Assembly: GCA_963545585.1 (NCBI GenBank)
Contig: CAUUKX010000010.1
Location: 1-33,701 of the forward strand
Direction: 5' to 3'
Origin: W11650 sp963545585
Lineage (GTDB): Bacteria; Bacillota; Clostridia; Lachnospirales; Vallitaleaceae
Length of the DNA stretch: 33,701 nt
The notes under the pieces are model-generated. The model was not told where the DNA came from, did not search any database, and was given only the letters and a program-made list of their open reading frames with translations. Position numbers and translations under genes: made by a program. Positions 23,690-30,796 of the stretch are shown here, piece after piece. Position 1 is the first letter of the stretch. Every line of letters starts with the position of its first letter.

Positions 23690-24055
23690 ATGGATGAAAA
23701 GTTTATTTGTATTGTTTGTCCGGTTGGTTGTGAGCTTCAGGTTCGGACGGACGAAGCGGGCAATTTGCAGGCGGTGGCGGGGAACCGCTGCGGCCGGGGG
23801 AGAAAATATGCCGCCGAGGAGTGCCGGATGCCCATGCGGATGCTGACTTCAACGGTTCGGGTGGAAAACGGGCGCTACCCGCGGCTGCCGGTGATTACTT
23901 CGGAGAGCATTCCCAAAGAGATGATCCCGCAGGTGATGGCGGCGATTAACAGCGTTACGGTGACCGCTCCGGTTAATTTGCGGGAAGTTGTGATTAAAAA
24001 TGTGTGCGGGCTGTCGGCCGATATTTTGGCCAGCCGCAGTATGGGCGTGATTTAA
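23690..24055 (+). CDS. DUF1667 cysteine-rich protein of the glycerol dehydrogenase operon
   Basis: The 121-residue protein has an N-terminal cysteine pattern (Cys 7, 10, 14, 34 and 45) suited to binding an iron-sulfur cluster or metal. The rest is the DUF1667-type tail PVITSESIPKEMIPQVMAAI. DUF1667 proteins habitually follow the GlpA/GlpB-like flavoproteins in Firmicutes and spirochaetes. They are thought to be a third subunit or electron-transfer partner; its exact role is not established. The ATG at 23690 is chosen over the longer frame from 23597 because AGGAGG lies 12 nt upstream and the family starts here. The gene is bracketed by two separate local duplications. Confidence 0.87.
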   Translation: MDEKFICIVCPVGCELQVRTDEAGNLQAVAGNRCGRGRKYAAEECRMPMRMLTSTVRVENGRYPRLPVITSESIPKEMIPQVMAAINSVTVTAPVNLREVVIKNVCGLSADILASRSMGVI

Positions 24056-24234
24056 TATGAAAAAGGCGCGGCGGCATAACGATATTTTAGGTTGGCCGGT
24101 GAACAAAGATGCAGAGGAAGAAAGCGAAAGTTTTGGGTGTAATTTAGTATGAAAAAGGTGTCTGCATAGCGATATTTTATGTCGGCTGGCGAACAAAGAC
24201 GCAGAGGAAGAAATAGAGAGTTTTGAACGCGCGA
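24051..24234 (+). repeat. Two tandem copies of a 92-bp sequence
   Basis: Copy A (24051-24142) and copy B (24143-24234) share blocks such as TATGAAAAAGG, CGATATTTTA, GAACAAAGA and GCAGAGGAAGAAA at the same offsets, at roughly 80 percent identity. Copy A can encode 31 residues from ATG 24057; copy B has an early stop, so coding is unlikely. Copy A overlaps the end of the DUF1667 gene. The unit's origin is unknown. Confidence 0.8.
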
Positions 24235-24284
24235 TTGGTAAAAACTTGGGAACAGAGTTTTGGCAATAAACGGAGGGAATGGGC

Positions 24285-25769
24285 ATGAGGTATATTTTAT
24301 CAATTGATCAGGGAACAACCAGCAGCCGGGCAATCTTATTTGATGAAGAAGCGCAGGTAATAGGCATGGCGCAGAAAGAGTTCCGCCAGTATTTTCCCCA
24401 GCCGGGCTGGGTTGAGCATGATGCAAATGAGATTTGGCTGAGCGTACTGGCGGTAATGGCTGAGGTCATCACCCAATCCGGTGTCCGACCCGAGGATGTG
24501 GCGGCGATTGGAATTACCAATCAGCGTGAAACGGCGGTCATTTGGGATCGGGTTACTGGCATGCCGGTTTATCATGCTGTCGTCTGGCAGTCCCGTCAAA
24601 CCGAAGAAATTTGTGACCGACTGCGGGAGCAGGGGTGGCAGCAAAAAATCAAGGACAAAACCGGATTGTTAATCGATCCTTATTTTTCAGCGGGCAAGTG
24701 GCAGTGGATTTTGGAAAATGTAGCGGGAGTAAGGGAAAAGGCGGAAGCCGGGGAGCTGTTAGCCGGGACGATTGACAGCTTTTTAACATGGAAATTAAGC
24801 GGCGGTAAGGTGCATGTTACTGATTACAGCAACGCTTCACGGACGCAGCTTTTTAATATTCATACTTTGCAGTGGGATCAGGAGCTGCTGGATTTGTTTA
24901 CTATTCCCCGATCGATGCTGCCGGAGGTGAAACCGTCGTCCTATCTTTACGGAGAAACGGCGGAATATCATTTCTTTGGGAAAAGAGTACCGATTGCCGG
25001 AATCGCCGGCGATCAGCAGGCGGCACTGTTCGGGCAGGGCTGCTTTGAGGTTGGGATGGTCAAAAACACTTACGGCACGGGCTGCTTTTTACTGATGCAG
25101 ACCGGAGAAAAGCCGGTCAGTTCGGATAACGGGCTTTTAACCACGATTGCCTGGGGACTGGACGGCCGGGTGGAATATGCCTTGGAGGGCAGTGTTTTTG
25201 TAGCAGGCAGTGCGGTTCAGTGGCTGCGCGACGGTCTGCGGATGATTAAGTCGGCGGCGCAGACGGAGGAATACGCTGACAGAGTGTCGAGCAGCGGGGG
25301 TATGTATTTGGTGCCGGCTTTTGTCGGTTTAGGTGCGCCGTATTGGAACAGCAGTGTTCGGGGAGCAATTTTTGGACTGACTCGGGGAACGACTAAGGAG
25401 CATTTTATTCGGGCGACCTTGGAGGCTATCTGTTACCAAAGCCGGGATATCATGGATTTGATGAAGGCGGAAAGCCGCTTGGAGCTGGATACGCTGCGGG
25501 TGGACGGTGGAGCGGTGCAGAATAATTTTTTGATGCAGTTCCAAAGCGATATTTTAAATGCCAAGGTAGAGCGAACTGTCAATCAGGAAAGTACGGCGCT
25601 GGGAGCGGCTTTTTTAGCGGGGCTGGCGGTTGGCATCTGGAAGGATAAGCGGGAGATTCTCAGTAAGATCAGTATTGACCGTACCTTTGCGCCGCAGATT
25701 AGTCAGCAGGAGCGGGATGCACTGTACGCCGGCTGGCAGCGGGCAGTAAAAGCGGCACAGGAGTTTTGA
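24285..25769 (+). CDS. glpK: Glycerol kinase
   Basis: The 494-residue enzyme phosphorylates glycerol to sn-glycerol-3-phosphate with ATP. It has the FGGY-family start ILSIDQGTTSSRAILFD, TNQRETAVIWDR, GIAGDQQAALFGQ, NTYGTGCFLL and the late DGGAVQNNFLMQFQSDIL signature. A His at about residue 229 (YHFFGKRVPIAG) is in the position phosphorylated by HPr in Gram-positive glycerol kinases, so PTS activation is plausible. The ATG at 24285 is preferred: GGAGGG lies 7 nt upstream, whereas it is only 1 nt from the ATG at 24279. It follows the GlpA/GlpB-like/DUF1667 genes after a 229-nt repeat-bearing gap. No glycerol facilitator gene is visible in the window. Confidence 0.96.
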   Translation: MRYILSIDQGTTSSRAILFDEEAQVIGMAQKEFRQYFPQPGWVEHDANEIWLSVLAVMAEVITQSGVRPEDVAAIGITNQRETAVIWDRVTGMPVYHAVVWQSRQTEEICDRLREQGWQQKIKDKTGLLIDPYFSAGKWQWILENVAGVREKAEAGELLAGTIDSFLTWKLSGGKVHVTDYSNASRTQLFNIHTLQWDQELLDLFTIPRSMLPEVKPSSYLYGETAEYHFFGKRVPIAGIAGDQQAALFGQGCFEVGMVKNTYGTGCFLLMQTGEKPVSSDNGLLTTIAWGLDGRVEYALEGSVFVAGSAVQWLRDGLRMIKSAAQTEEYADRVSSSGGMYLVPAFVGLGAPYWNSSVRGAIFGLTRGTTKEHFIRATLEAICYQSRDIMDLMKAESRLELDTLRVDGGAVQNNFLMQFQSDILNAKVERTVNQESTALGAAFLAGLAVGIWKDKREILSKISIDRTFAPQISQQERDALYAGWQRAVKAAQEF

Positions 25770-26041
25770 TAAATGACAGGGATTGATAGTTGAGGGGATA
25801 AAGTGGAAGCTGCAGAGGAAAAGCATGAGATTGCCAAAAAATAAGATAAAGTGTGAACTTACAAAATTATGGACAGGGGAACTTGCGGCGGTTATATCAT
25901 TTTGGGTATGATAAAATACGGTTGTCTTACAGTTATAATCCTTTAGTTTTATTGAAACGTATTAAAAATGGAAAACTGTCAAAGAGTAGATTAGCTAAAG
26001 AAATTAGTGATAGATAAAGCAAAAGTTGTGGAGACGAAGTT
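25770..26041 (+). other. Spacer with a possible decayed reading frame
   Basis: This gap marks the shift from core-like to AT-rich composition. A stop-free frame from about 25848 to 26017 could encode GYDKIRLSYSYNPLVLLKRI and KNGKLSKSRLAKEISDR. It has no start codon or ribosome site, so it could be the tail of a lost gene or chance. No clear terminator for the glycerol operon was found. Confidence 0.25.
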
Positions 26042-26488
26042 ATGAATACTTGGCACGATATAAAAACGCAAGAAGATATTGATTTGTTAATGTCTGTTTA
26101 CGGTAACTTTCATGACGCTTGTATTGTGTCACTTAACTTTAAGAGTGGAGTTTTCGTCGATGATGATATGGCAATGCTTTTTGGTGGTGCAGAAGAAAGG
26201 ATATTATCTGTGAAATTTCAACGCCAATGGAGACCGAAAACGATAGAACTTCAGTTTTTAGGCTTGCGTCAGATGCATCTGGTTGGCTGGCAAGATAATT
26301 ATTCATGTGATATTTTGAATGCAAATTTGGCTTTCCACGACAATTTACTACCCGGAAACCTTCAAAGAGTAATAATATGGTCGGATACGGATTTGTTTCA
26401 TGTTGAGAAAATAGATAATTCTATTCATGAACCGGCAGATACATATATCGTAGCAAATTTTTTAAAGTGGAGAATTGTAAAGGAATAG
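26042..26488 (+). CDS. Hypothetical protein, 148 residues
   Basis: Not assigned to a named family. It is soluble and rich in aromatic and acidic residues, with notable motifs LMSVYGNFHDACIVSLNF, FQRQWRPKTIELQFLGLR and LVGWQDNYSCDILNA. The regular strand-like pattern and length recall small immunity-type or structural proteins found in accessory regions of gut and soil Firmicutes, but no function is claimed. GTGGAGACG lies before the ATG. Composition is AT-rich like the rest of this block. A long intergenic repeat starts two bases after its stop codon, placing it at the left edge of the repeat-punctuated array. Confidence 0.75.
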   Translation: MNTWHDIKTQEDIDLLMSVYGNFHDACIVSLNFKSGVFVDDDMAMLFGGAEERILSVKFQRQWRPKTIELQFLGLRQMHLVGWQDNYSCDILNANLAFHDNLLPGNLQRVIIWSDTDLFHVEKIDNSIHEPADTYIVANFLKWRIVKE

Positions 26489-26490
26489 AT

Positions 26491-26681
26491 AACTTCCGGT
26501 TTATCATCCAGTTGTTCACCGCCAGACCAAATGCTGCGCTTGAAAGATTTCGCCGCAGTCCTTTTAGGACATTGGATTTTGCTGCGCAAAGCCGACCGTC
26601 TGCCAGTGAAGCGCCGCAAAAGGAATATGCCCGCTGTGCGGTCGCATTCCTTTATGCTTGCGCGCTTCAAATTGGAAGTTG
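26491..26681 (+). repeat. Intergenic accessory repeat, copy 1
   Basis: It shares long blocks with 27738-27890: TTTATCATCCAGTTGTTCAC and CAGACCAAATGCTGCGC on the left, GGTCGCATTCCTTTATGC and TTGCGCGCTTCAAATTGG on the right. The middle differs and is about 38 bp longer. AACTTCC at the left end is inverted as GGAAGTT at the right. An internal hairpin (AAAGGAAT with ATTCCTTT) precedes the right end. It ends 9 nt before the next start codon. Confidence 0.85.
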
Positions 26682-26690
26682 GGGGATATT

Positions 26691-27158
26691 ATGATTATAA
26701 GAAAATTTCTGCCGGAAGAGGCGGAAGAAGTATCAAATTTGATTGCTAAAACGTTAAGAGAAGTCAACACCAAAGACTATACAATCGAATACATTGAAAA
26801 TAGTATTCACAATTTGCAACCGAAAAATATCTTAGAGCGTGCGAAATGGACTCATTTTTATGTTGTGTGCGACGGAAATCGAATCATTGGCTGTGGTGCA
26901 ATAGGTCCTTATTGGGATTATGAGAATGAAAGCAGCCTGTTTACAATCTTCGTGCTCCCTGAATATCAAGGAAAAGGGATTGGCCGAAAAATTATTGAGA
27001 CTCTGGAACAAGATGAATACTTCCTTCAGGCAAAAAGAATAGAGATACCAGCCTCCATAACAGCAGCGCCTTTCTATTTAAAAATGGGCTACACATTTAA
27101 AGGTGGTATTACAGAACCGGATGAGGAGTTGTTGATAAGATTAGAAAAGCGCCGATAA
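26691..27158 (+). CDS. GNAT family N-acetyltransferase
   Basis: The 155-residue protein has a GNAT fold. The N-terminal strand-helix MIIRKFLPEEAEEVSNLI and the central LFTIFVLPEYQGKGIGRKII motif, with the acetyl-CoA-binding Q/G-x-x-G-x-G/A pattern, are followed by FYLKMGYTF. It would transfer an acetyl group to a small-molecule or protein amine; the substrate is unknown. The ATG at 26691 is chosen because the frame upstream runs into the repeat and GGGGG precedes the codon. It forms a two-gene unit with the kinase-like gene 24 nt downstream, enclosed between repeat copies 1 and 2. Confidence 0.9.
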   Translation: MIIRKFLPEEAEEVSNLIAKTLREVNTKDYTIEYIENSIHNLQPKNILERAKWTHFYVVCDGNRIIGCGAIGPYWDYENESSLFTIFVLPEYQGKGIGRKIIETLEQDEYFLQAKRIEIPASITAAPFYLKMGYTFKGGITEPDEELLIRLEKRR

Positions 27159-27182
27159 ATTAGGAGTTGTAGAGGTGTTGAT

Positions 27183-27722
27183 ATGGATAGTATCATTTAT
27201 GTAAATGGAGTTGAATACCAAATTGTTCGGTTATTGGGACACGGAAAGGGTGGGTATTCTTATCTTGCTTTAAAAAATGGAAAACAAGTAGTACTAAAAC
27301 AGATGCACCATGAGCCTTGTGATTATTACCAGTTTGGCAATAAAATCGAGGCAGAGAGGAATGATTATGAGAGATTGAAGAAGGTAGGTATTCGTATTCC
27401 GTTAATGCTTGATATTGATACTGTAAACGAGCGAATTATAAAAGAATACATTGAAGGACCTACAATCTTTAGTATGATTAAAGATGGAAAATCGGTTAAG
27501 TCTTTTTTAGAACAAGTAAGAGATATGGCAATACAGGCTAAGAATGCTGGGCTGAATATTGACTATTTTCCTACAAATTTTGTTGTTCAAGAAGGTTTCA
27601 TTTGGTATATAGACTATGAATGCAATGAATATATGGATGAGTGGAGTTTTGAAAATTGGGGCATAAAATATTGGAGCCAAACGCCAGAGATGATGACGTA
27701 TTTGAAAGAACATAGGGAATAA
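27183..27722 (+). CDS. Compact protein-kinase-like protein
   Basis: At 179 residues this is a minimal kinase fold. It has a glycine-rich loop LGHGKGGYSY (18-27), an ATP-anchoring Lys 39 (VVLKQM), Glu 56 or 58 on the next helix and a hinge-like KEYIEGP. A catalytic-loop equivalent NIDYFPTNF gives Asp 127 and Asn 132, with Asp 144 (YIDYE) in the DFG position. The usual HRD histidine is replaced by Asn. It resembles small bacterial kinases near the Bud32/Rio and aminoglycoside-kinase groups, acting on protein or small-molecule substrates. Residues for catalysis are present, so activity is possible. It is the second gene of the first repeat-bounded unit. Confidence 0.75.
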   Translation: MDSIIYVNGVEYQIVRLLGHGKGGYSYLALKNGKQVVLKQMHHEPCDYYQFGNKIEAERNDYERLKKVGIRIPLMLDIDTVNERIIKEYIEGPTIFSMIKDGKSVKSFLEQVRDMAIQAKNAGLNIDYFPTNFVVQEGFIWYIDYECNEYMDEWSFENWGIKYWSQTPEMMTYLKEHRE

Positions 27723-27737
27723 AATCTCTTAAATAAA

Positions 27738-27890
27738 TTCCAGTTTATCATCCAGTTGTTCACCGTCAGACCAAATGCTGCGCATTTGCCGCACTTCGTG
27801 CTTTCTGTCTGCCGGTGAAGTGCCGTAAAAGGGATATGCTCGCTGCGCGGTCGCATTCCTTTATGCTTGCGCGCTTCAAATTGGAAGTTG
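27738..27890 (+). repeat. Intergenic accessory repeat, copy 2
   Basis: Same left and right blocks as copy 1, with a shorter middle. In its hairpin AAAGGGAT replaces AAAGGAAT but can still pair with ATTCCTTT through a G-U pair, suggesting that the structure matters. It begins 16 nt after the kinase stop and ends just before the ribosome site of the next gene. Confidence 0.85.
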
Positions 27891-27912
27891 AATTGTGGAG
27901 GTAGCAGTAGCC

Positions 27913-28395
27913 ATGCTTTATTTAGAGAAAATAAATGGAAAGAATGTCTGGGACATTCTCAATTTGAAAGTATCAAAGGCACAAGAAGAATTTGTTGCCG
28001 CGAATGATGTCAGTATCATTGAGGCGTATACCGCCATTACAGCAAATGGGCATGCGTTTCCATTTGGCATATATAATGAAAAAATCCCGGTAGGTTTCTT
28101 GATGATTGGTTTTGATATTGATGATTATTGGGATGATGCGCCGAAAATAGCTAAAGGAAATTATAATTTTTGGCGTTTAATGATTGATCAAAATTATCAG
28201 AAAAAAGGATTTGGAAGGGAAGCTGTCGCCCTTGGATTGGATTTTATTAAATCATTTCCTTGTGGCAGAGCGGAGTATTGTTGGCTGTCTTATGAACCAG
28301 AGAACGATGTCGCTCGTCAATTATATAATTCATTTGGTTTTACTGAAACCGGTGATATGGATGGAGATGAAATTATTGCCGTATTGAAACTTTGA
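27913..28395 (+). CDS. GNAT family acetyltransferase, spermine/spermidine-type
   Basis: The 160-residue protein opens MLYLEKINGKNVWDILNLKV and has FVAANDVSIIEAYTAI, FWRLMIDQNYQKKGFGREAV and ARQLYNSFGFTETGD. These correspond to the BltD/PaiA-like branch of GNAT enzymes, some of which acetylate polyamines. Substrate here is unproven. The ATG at 27913 is chosen: TGGAGG lies about 11 nt upstream, and the GTG at 27895 would overlap that ribosome site. It starts the second repeat-bounded unit, followed by an S66 peptidase gene 53 nt later. Confidence 0.9.
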   Translation: MLYLEKINGKNVWDILNLKVSKAQEEFVAANDVSIIEAYTAITANGHAFPFGIYNEKIPVGFLMIGFDIDDYWDDAPKIAKGNYNFWRLMIDQNYQKKGFGREAVALGLDFIKSFPCGRAEYCWLSYEPENDVARQLYNSFGFTETGDMDGDEIIAVLKL

Positions 28396-28448
28396 AATAG
28401 ATTAACAAATTATAATTTGTTTAACGGAACACAGGAGATGAATGGAAA

Positions 28449-29480
28449 ATGAAAGTAAAAAAAATAGGAATTGTCAGCTTATCCAGTGGAATCATGGGAG
28501 AGAGTTTTATCGAACATGAACTTAAAATAGGCAAAGAAAGATTAAAAAGATATGGTATAGAGATTGAGTTCTTGCCTCATGCACTAAAAGGGATTGACTT
28601 TATAGAGGCTCATCCCGAAAGCAGAGCAAATGATCTTTTAATGGCTTTTAAGGATGATTCAATTGATATGATTTTATGCGCAATCGGAGGAGAAGATACA
28701 TACAGATTGTTACCTTATTTGTTTGAAAATAACGAGTTGGAAAGCGCTGTCAAACAAAAAATATTTTTAGGATTTTCCGATACAACTATGAATCATTTTA
28801 TGTTAAATAAAGTGGGTATCAAAACATTTTATGGACAGGCATTTTTACCGGATGTATGTGAACTTTCTAATGAAATGCTGCCATACACCCAAAAATACTT
28901 TGAAGAGCTAATTACAACAGGGAAAATAAAAGAAGTACGGCCCAGTGATGTCTGGTATCAGGAAAGAGAAGACTTTAGTGAGAATGCGGTCGGAACTGAT
29001 ATGGAAAAGCACACAAACGCTGGCTTTGAATTATTGAGCGGCAAGCCGATATTTAAAGGAAAGATTTTAGGAGGCTGCTTAGAGTCGATATACAATGTGT
29101 TTGATAACTCCAGATTTAAGGATACAGTATTGGTTTGCAATAAATATAAGTTATTTCCAAAACTTGAAGATTGGAAAAATAAAATTTTGTTGTTAGAGAC
29201 CAGTGAGGAAAAACCGCATCCGGACTTATTTAGAAGAATGATTAATACTATAAAAGAGTATGGAATATTTGATGTACTTTCAGGTGTTTTGGTTGGAAAA
29301 CCTCAAAACGAAACTTATTATGATGAGTACAAGAAAATTTTATTAGAAGAAATTTCTGATAAAGATTTATCCATTGTCTATAACTTGAACATAGGCCATG
29401 CACCACCGAGATGCATTATACCATTTGGAGTTGATGCGGAAGTGGATATAGACAAACAAGTGATTGTTTTTAATTATTAA
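28449..29480 (+). CDS. S66 family peptidase (LD-carboxypeptidase / MccF-like)
   Basis: The 343-residue enzyme has the S66 catalytic set: Ser 110 in FLGFSDTTMNH, Glu 250 in LLLETSEEKPHPD and His 317 in NIGHAPPRCIIPFG. The N-terminal domain includes the family motif AIGGEDTYRLLPYL. S66 members either trim peptidoglycan tetrapeptides (LdcA) or hydrolyse microcin C-type peptide-nucleotide toxins (MccF). The separated HPDLF loop and overall length favour the MccF branch, where the enzyme gives self-immunity. Its company among acetyltransferases in a repeat-punctuated block suggests a resistance role, but this is inference. Composition is AT-rich. Confidence 0.92.
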   Translation: MKVKKIGIVSLSSGIMGESFIEHELKIGKERLKRYGIEIEFLPHALKGIDFIEAHPESRANDLLMAFKDDSIDMILCAIGGEDTYRLLPYLFENNELESAVKQKIFLGFSDTTMNHFMLNKVGIKTFYGQAFLPDVCELSNEMLPYTQKYFEELITTGKIKEVRPSDVWYQEREDFSENAVGTDMEKHTNAGFELLSGKPIFKGKILGGCLESIYNVFDNSRFKDTVLVCNKYKLFPKLEDWKNKILLLETSEEKPHPDLFRRMINTIKEYGIFDVLSGVLVGKPQNETYYDEYKKILLEEISDKDLSIVYNLNIGHAPPRCIIPFGVDAEVDIDKQVIVFNY

Positions 29481-29486
29481 ACCATG

Positions 29487-29529
29487 ATTCCTTTATGCTT
29501 GCATGCTTCGACTTAGAATTTGTGGAGGT
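29487..29529 (+). repeat. Intergenic accessory repeat, copy 3, right end only
   Basis: ATTCCTTTATGCTTGC, then GCTTC and a ribosome-site block TTGTGGAGGT, match the right end of copies 1 and 2; copy 2 also has TTGTGGAGGT. The left part is missing. It again lies directly between a stop codon and the next start. Confidence 0.75.
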
Positions 29530-29536
29530 CAGTTAG

Positions 29537-29680
29537 TTGAGATATATACTTTTATTGCGTGGCATAAATGTGGGTGCTTACCATAAAAAATTAATGAAGC
29601 AAGAGTTTTATAAGGAAATTACAATTAGAAACGGCAATACATTTGAAAAGATAGCAGAGATTTTTGAAAATGAAAGATAA
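29537..29680 (+). pseudogene. Internally deleted DUF1697 gene remnant
   Basis: From TTG 29537, with GTGGAGG upstream, 47 residues are encoded. The first 12 (LRYILLLRGINV) match the conserved start of DUF1697 proteins, and the end (ITIRNGNTFEKIAEIF) matches their C-terminus. The middle of about 130 residues expected for the family is absent, with the frame kept. This is a deletion derivative and unlikely to function. Confidence 0.75.
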
Positions 29681-29706
29681 ATTTAGGAATTTTGAAGGTA
29701 ACATAG

Positions 29707-29796
29707 ATGAAGAAAGTAGTAATAAGTGCTGACGGAAACAGAAAAGTATATTCTGTTCCGGATGTTGTCGCAGACAATTTGAAGGAGGTAATCATA
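29707..29796 (+). pseudogene. 5' fragment of an unrecognised gene fused to the TfoX-like gene
   Basis: ATG 29707, with AAGGT upstream, opens MKKVVISADGNRKVYSVPDV, continuing about 10 residues before merging in frame with the TfoX-like coding region. The TfoX-like protein has its own ribosome site and start, so these 30 residues look like the head of another small gene joined by deletion. The resulting 134-residue fusion could still be translated. Confidence 0.5.
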
Positions 29797-30111
29797 GTGA
29801 ATGAATTTAACGAATTTGTGCGTGAGGTTTTTTCCGCAGCAGGTGATATTGTCATAAAATCCATGATGGGCGGATATCTTGTATACCTCAATGGTAAGCT
29901 GATAGGTGACATTGGCGATAATGAACTGTTTTTGAAGAGAACGCCGACATCGGACAGGCTACTTGCGGATTCCGAATTGCGTTATCCGTATGAAGGCTCA
30001 AAGACACTGATGCATGTATTTGATAGATTTGAAGATACGGCGCTTGTTCTGGAACTTCTGGATGGTATGTATACAGAGCTTCCGGAAAAGAAACCTGCGA
30101 AAGCCAGATGA
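29797..30111 (+). CDS. TfoX/Sxy N-terminal-domain-like protein
   Basis: The 104-residue protein starting at GTG 29797 has an AAGGAGG site 10 nt upstream and fits TfoX N-terminal domains: a first helix, then SMMGGYLVYLNGKLIGDIGD and ELFLKRTP. This domain occurs in the competence regulator Sxy/TfoX, but standalone copies in Firmicutes have no defined job. A longer form beginning at 29707 is also possible. It is the last gene of the accessory block and is followed by a strong terminator. GC content is a little higher than in the preceding genes, so it may have a separate origin. Confidence 0.72.
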   Translation: MNEFNEFVREVFSAAGDIVIKSMMGGYLVYLNGKLIGDIGDNELFLKRTPTSDRLLADSELRYPYEGSKTLMHVFDRFEDTALVLELLDGMYTELPEKKPAKAR

Positions 30112-30232
30112 GAAAGATAAACTGAAGTTTATCATGCAGCTGTAAAATTTTTAGTGTGTTTTTCAGGAACAGGCACAGAAGATAAAAATCATTGTTGAAA
30201 TTATAACGGAGTTATCGCAATGATACCAAACA

Positions 30233-30280
30233 GGCGACTCTAATGAAGGGAGTATTCCCATTCGTTAGAGCCGCCTTTTT
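30233..30280 (+). terminator. Strong terminator after the accessory block
   Basis: A long stem (30233-30251 with 30259-30275, arms opening GGCGACTCTAA and closing TTAGAGCCGCC) runs into five T. A second hairpin without a long T-run follows at 30288-30316 (AAAGCCTT with AAGGCTTT). Confidence 0.88.
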
Positions 30281-30331
30281 ATTGGAAAAAGCCTTGTCGT
30301 ATGTAGAAAAGGCTTTGTTCATAGCAGGGCT

Positions 30332-30440
30332 GCTGACAGAAAACGTACCGGCGGAAAGACGCAGCCGCTGACAGAAAATGAGTGTACCGGCAGAAAAACG
30401 AAGCAGCCGACAGAAAAACGAAGCGCACCGGCAGACAGGC
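30332..30440 (+). repeat. Three degenerate tandem repeats in a 580-bp gene-free stretch
   Basis: Units starting at 30332, 30367 and 30406 each open GCYGACAGAAAA and contain ACCGGC further on, with spacing 35 and 39 bp. No coding frame is convincing. Elsewhere in 30112-30690 the DNA is very AT-rich, and GATATTAATATTTTT occurs twice (30508 and 30667); no gene was seen. Confidence 0.6.
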
Positions 30441-30691
30441 GAGGTCTTTGGGCAGGGAAAGCGGAGCAAGAAACAGAAAAAGGCAAGAAAGAAAGTTGCA
30501 GCATTGAGATATTAATATTTTTCTTAAAAAAATGAAGGGATAAATTATAAAAATCAAACCAAGCGCAAGAGATGGATTAAACAAATCGAAGAAGAAAATT
30601 AAATAAATCAATCAAAACATTAATAAAAGCAAGGAGAAAAAAAGCGAAATTGATTTAATTAATTACGATATTAATATTTTTAATTTTAGTA

Positions 30692-30720
30692 TTGACAAAT
30701 TTAAGAACATGGATTATAAT
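30692..30720 (+). promoter_or_regulatory. Consensus promoter of the DUF2089 operon
   Basis: TTGACA (30692-30697), exactly 17 bp, then TATAAT (30715-30720), a perfect sigma-A consensus. The palindrome ATATTAATAT ends about 14 bp upstream of the -35 box and could be an operator. Confidence 0.88.
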
Positions 30721-30796
30721 AACAACATCAAAAGAAATAAAACCAAGACCAATAAGATGGATTCAGGATAGATTGAAAAGAAGGGAAGGAGCGAAA

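Noticed and set aside
23849..24286. 145-residue minus-strand frame with internal repeats
   Set aside because: The repeated peptides only reflect the 92-bp tandem DNA repeat and antisense of the DUF1667 gene; no start signal is present.
26491..27890. Accessory repeats as true integron attC sites
   Set aside because: No consistent GTTRRRY and RYYYAAC box pairs were found in the copies, the units are long and unlike attC, and no tyrosine integrase gene is in the window.
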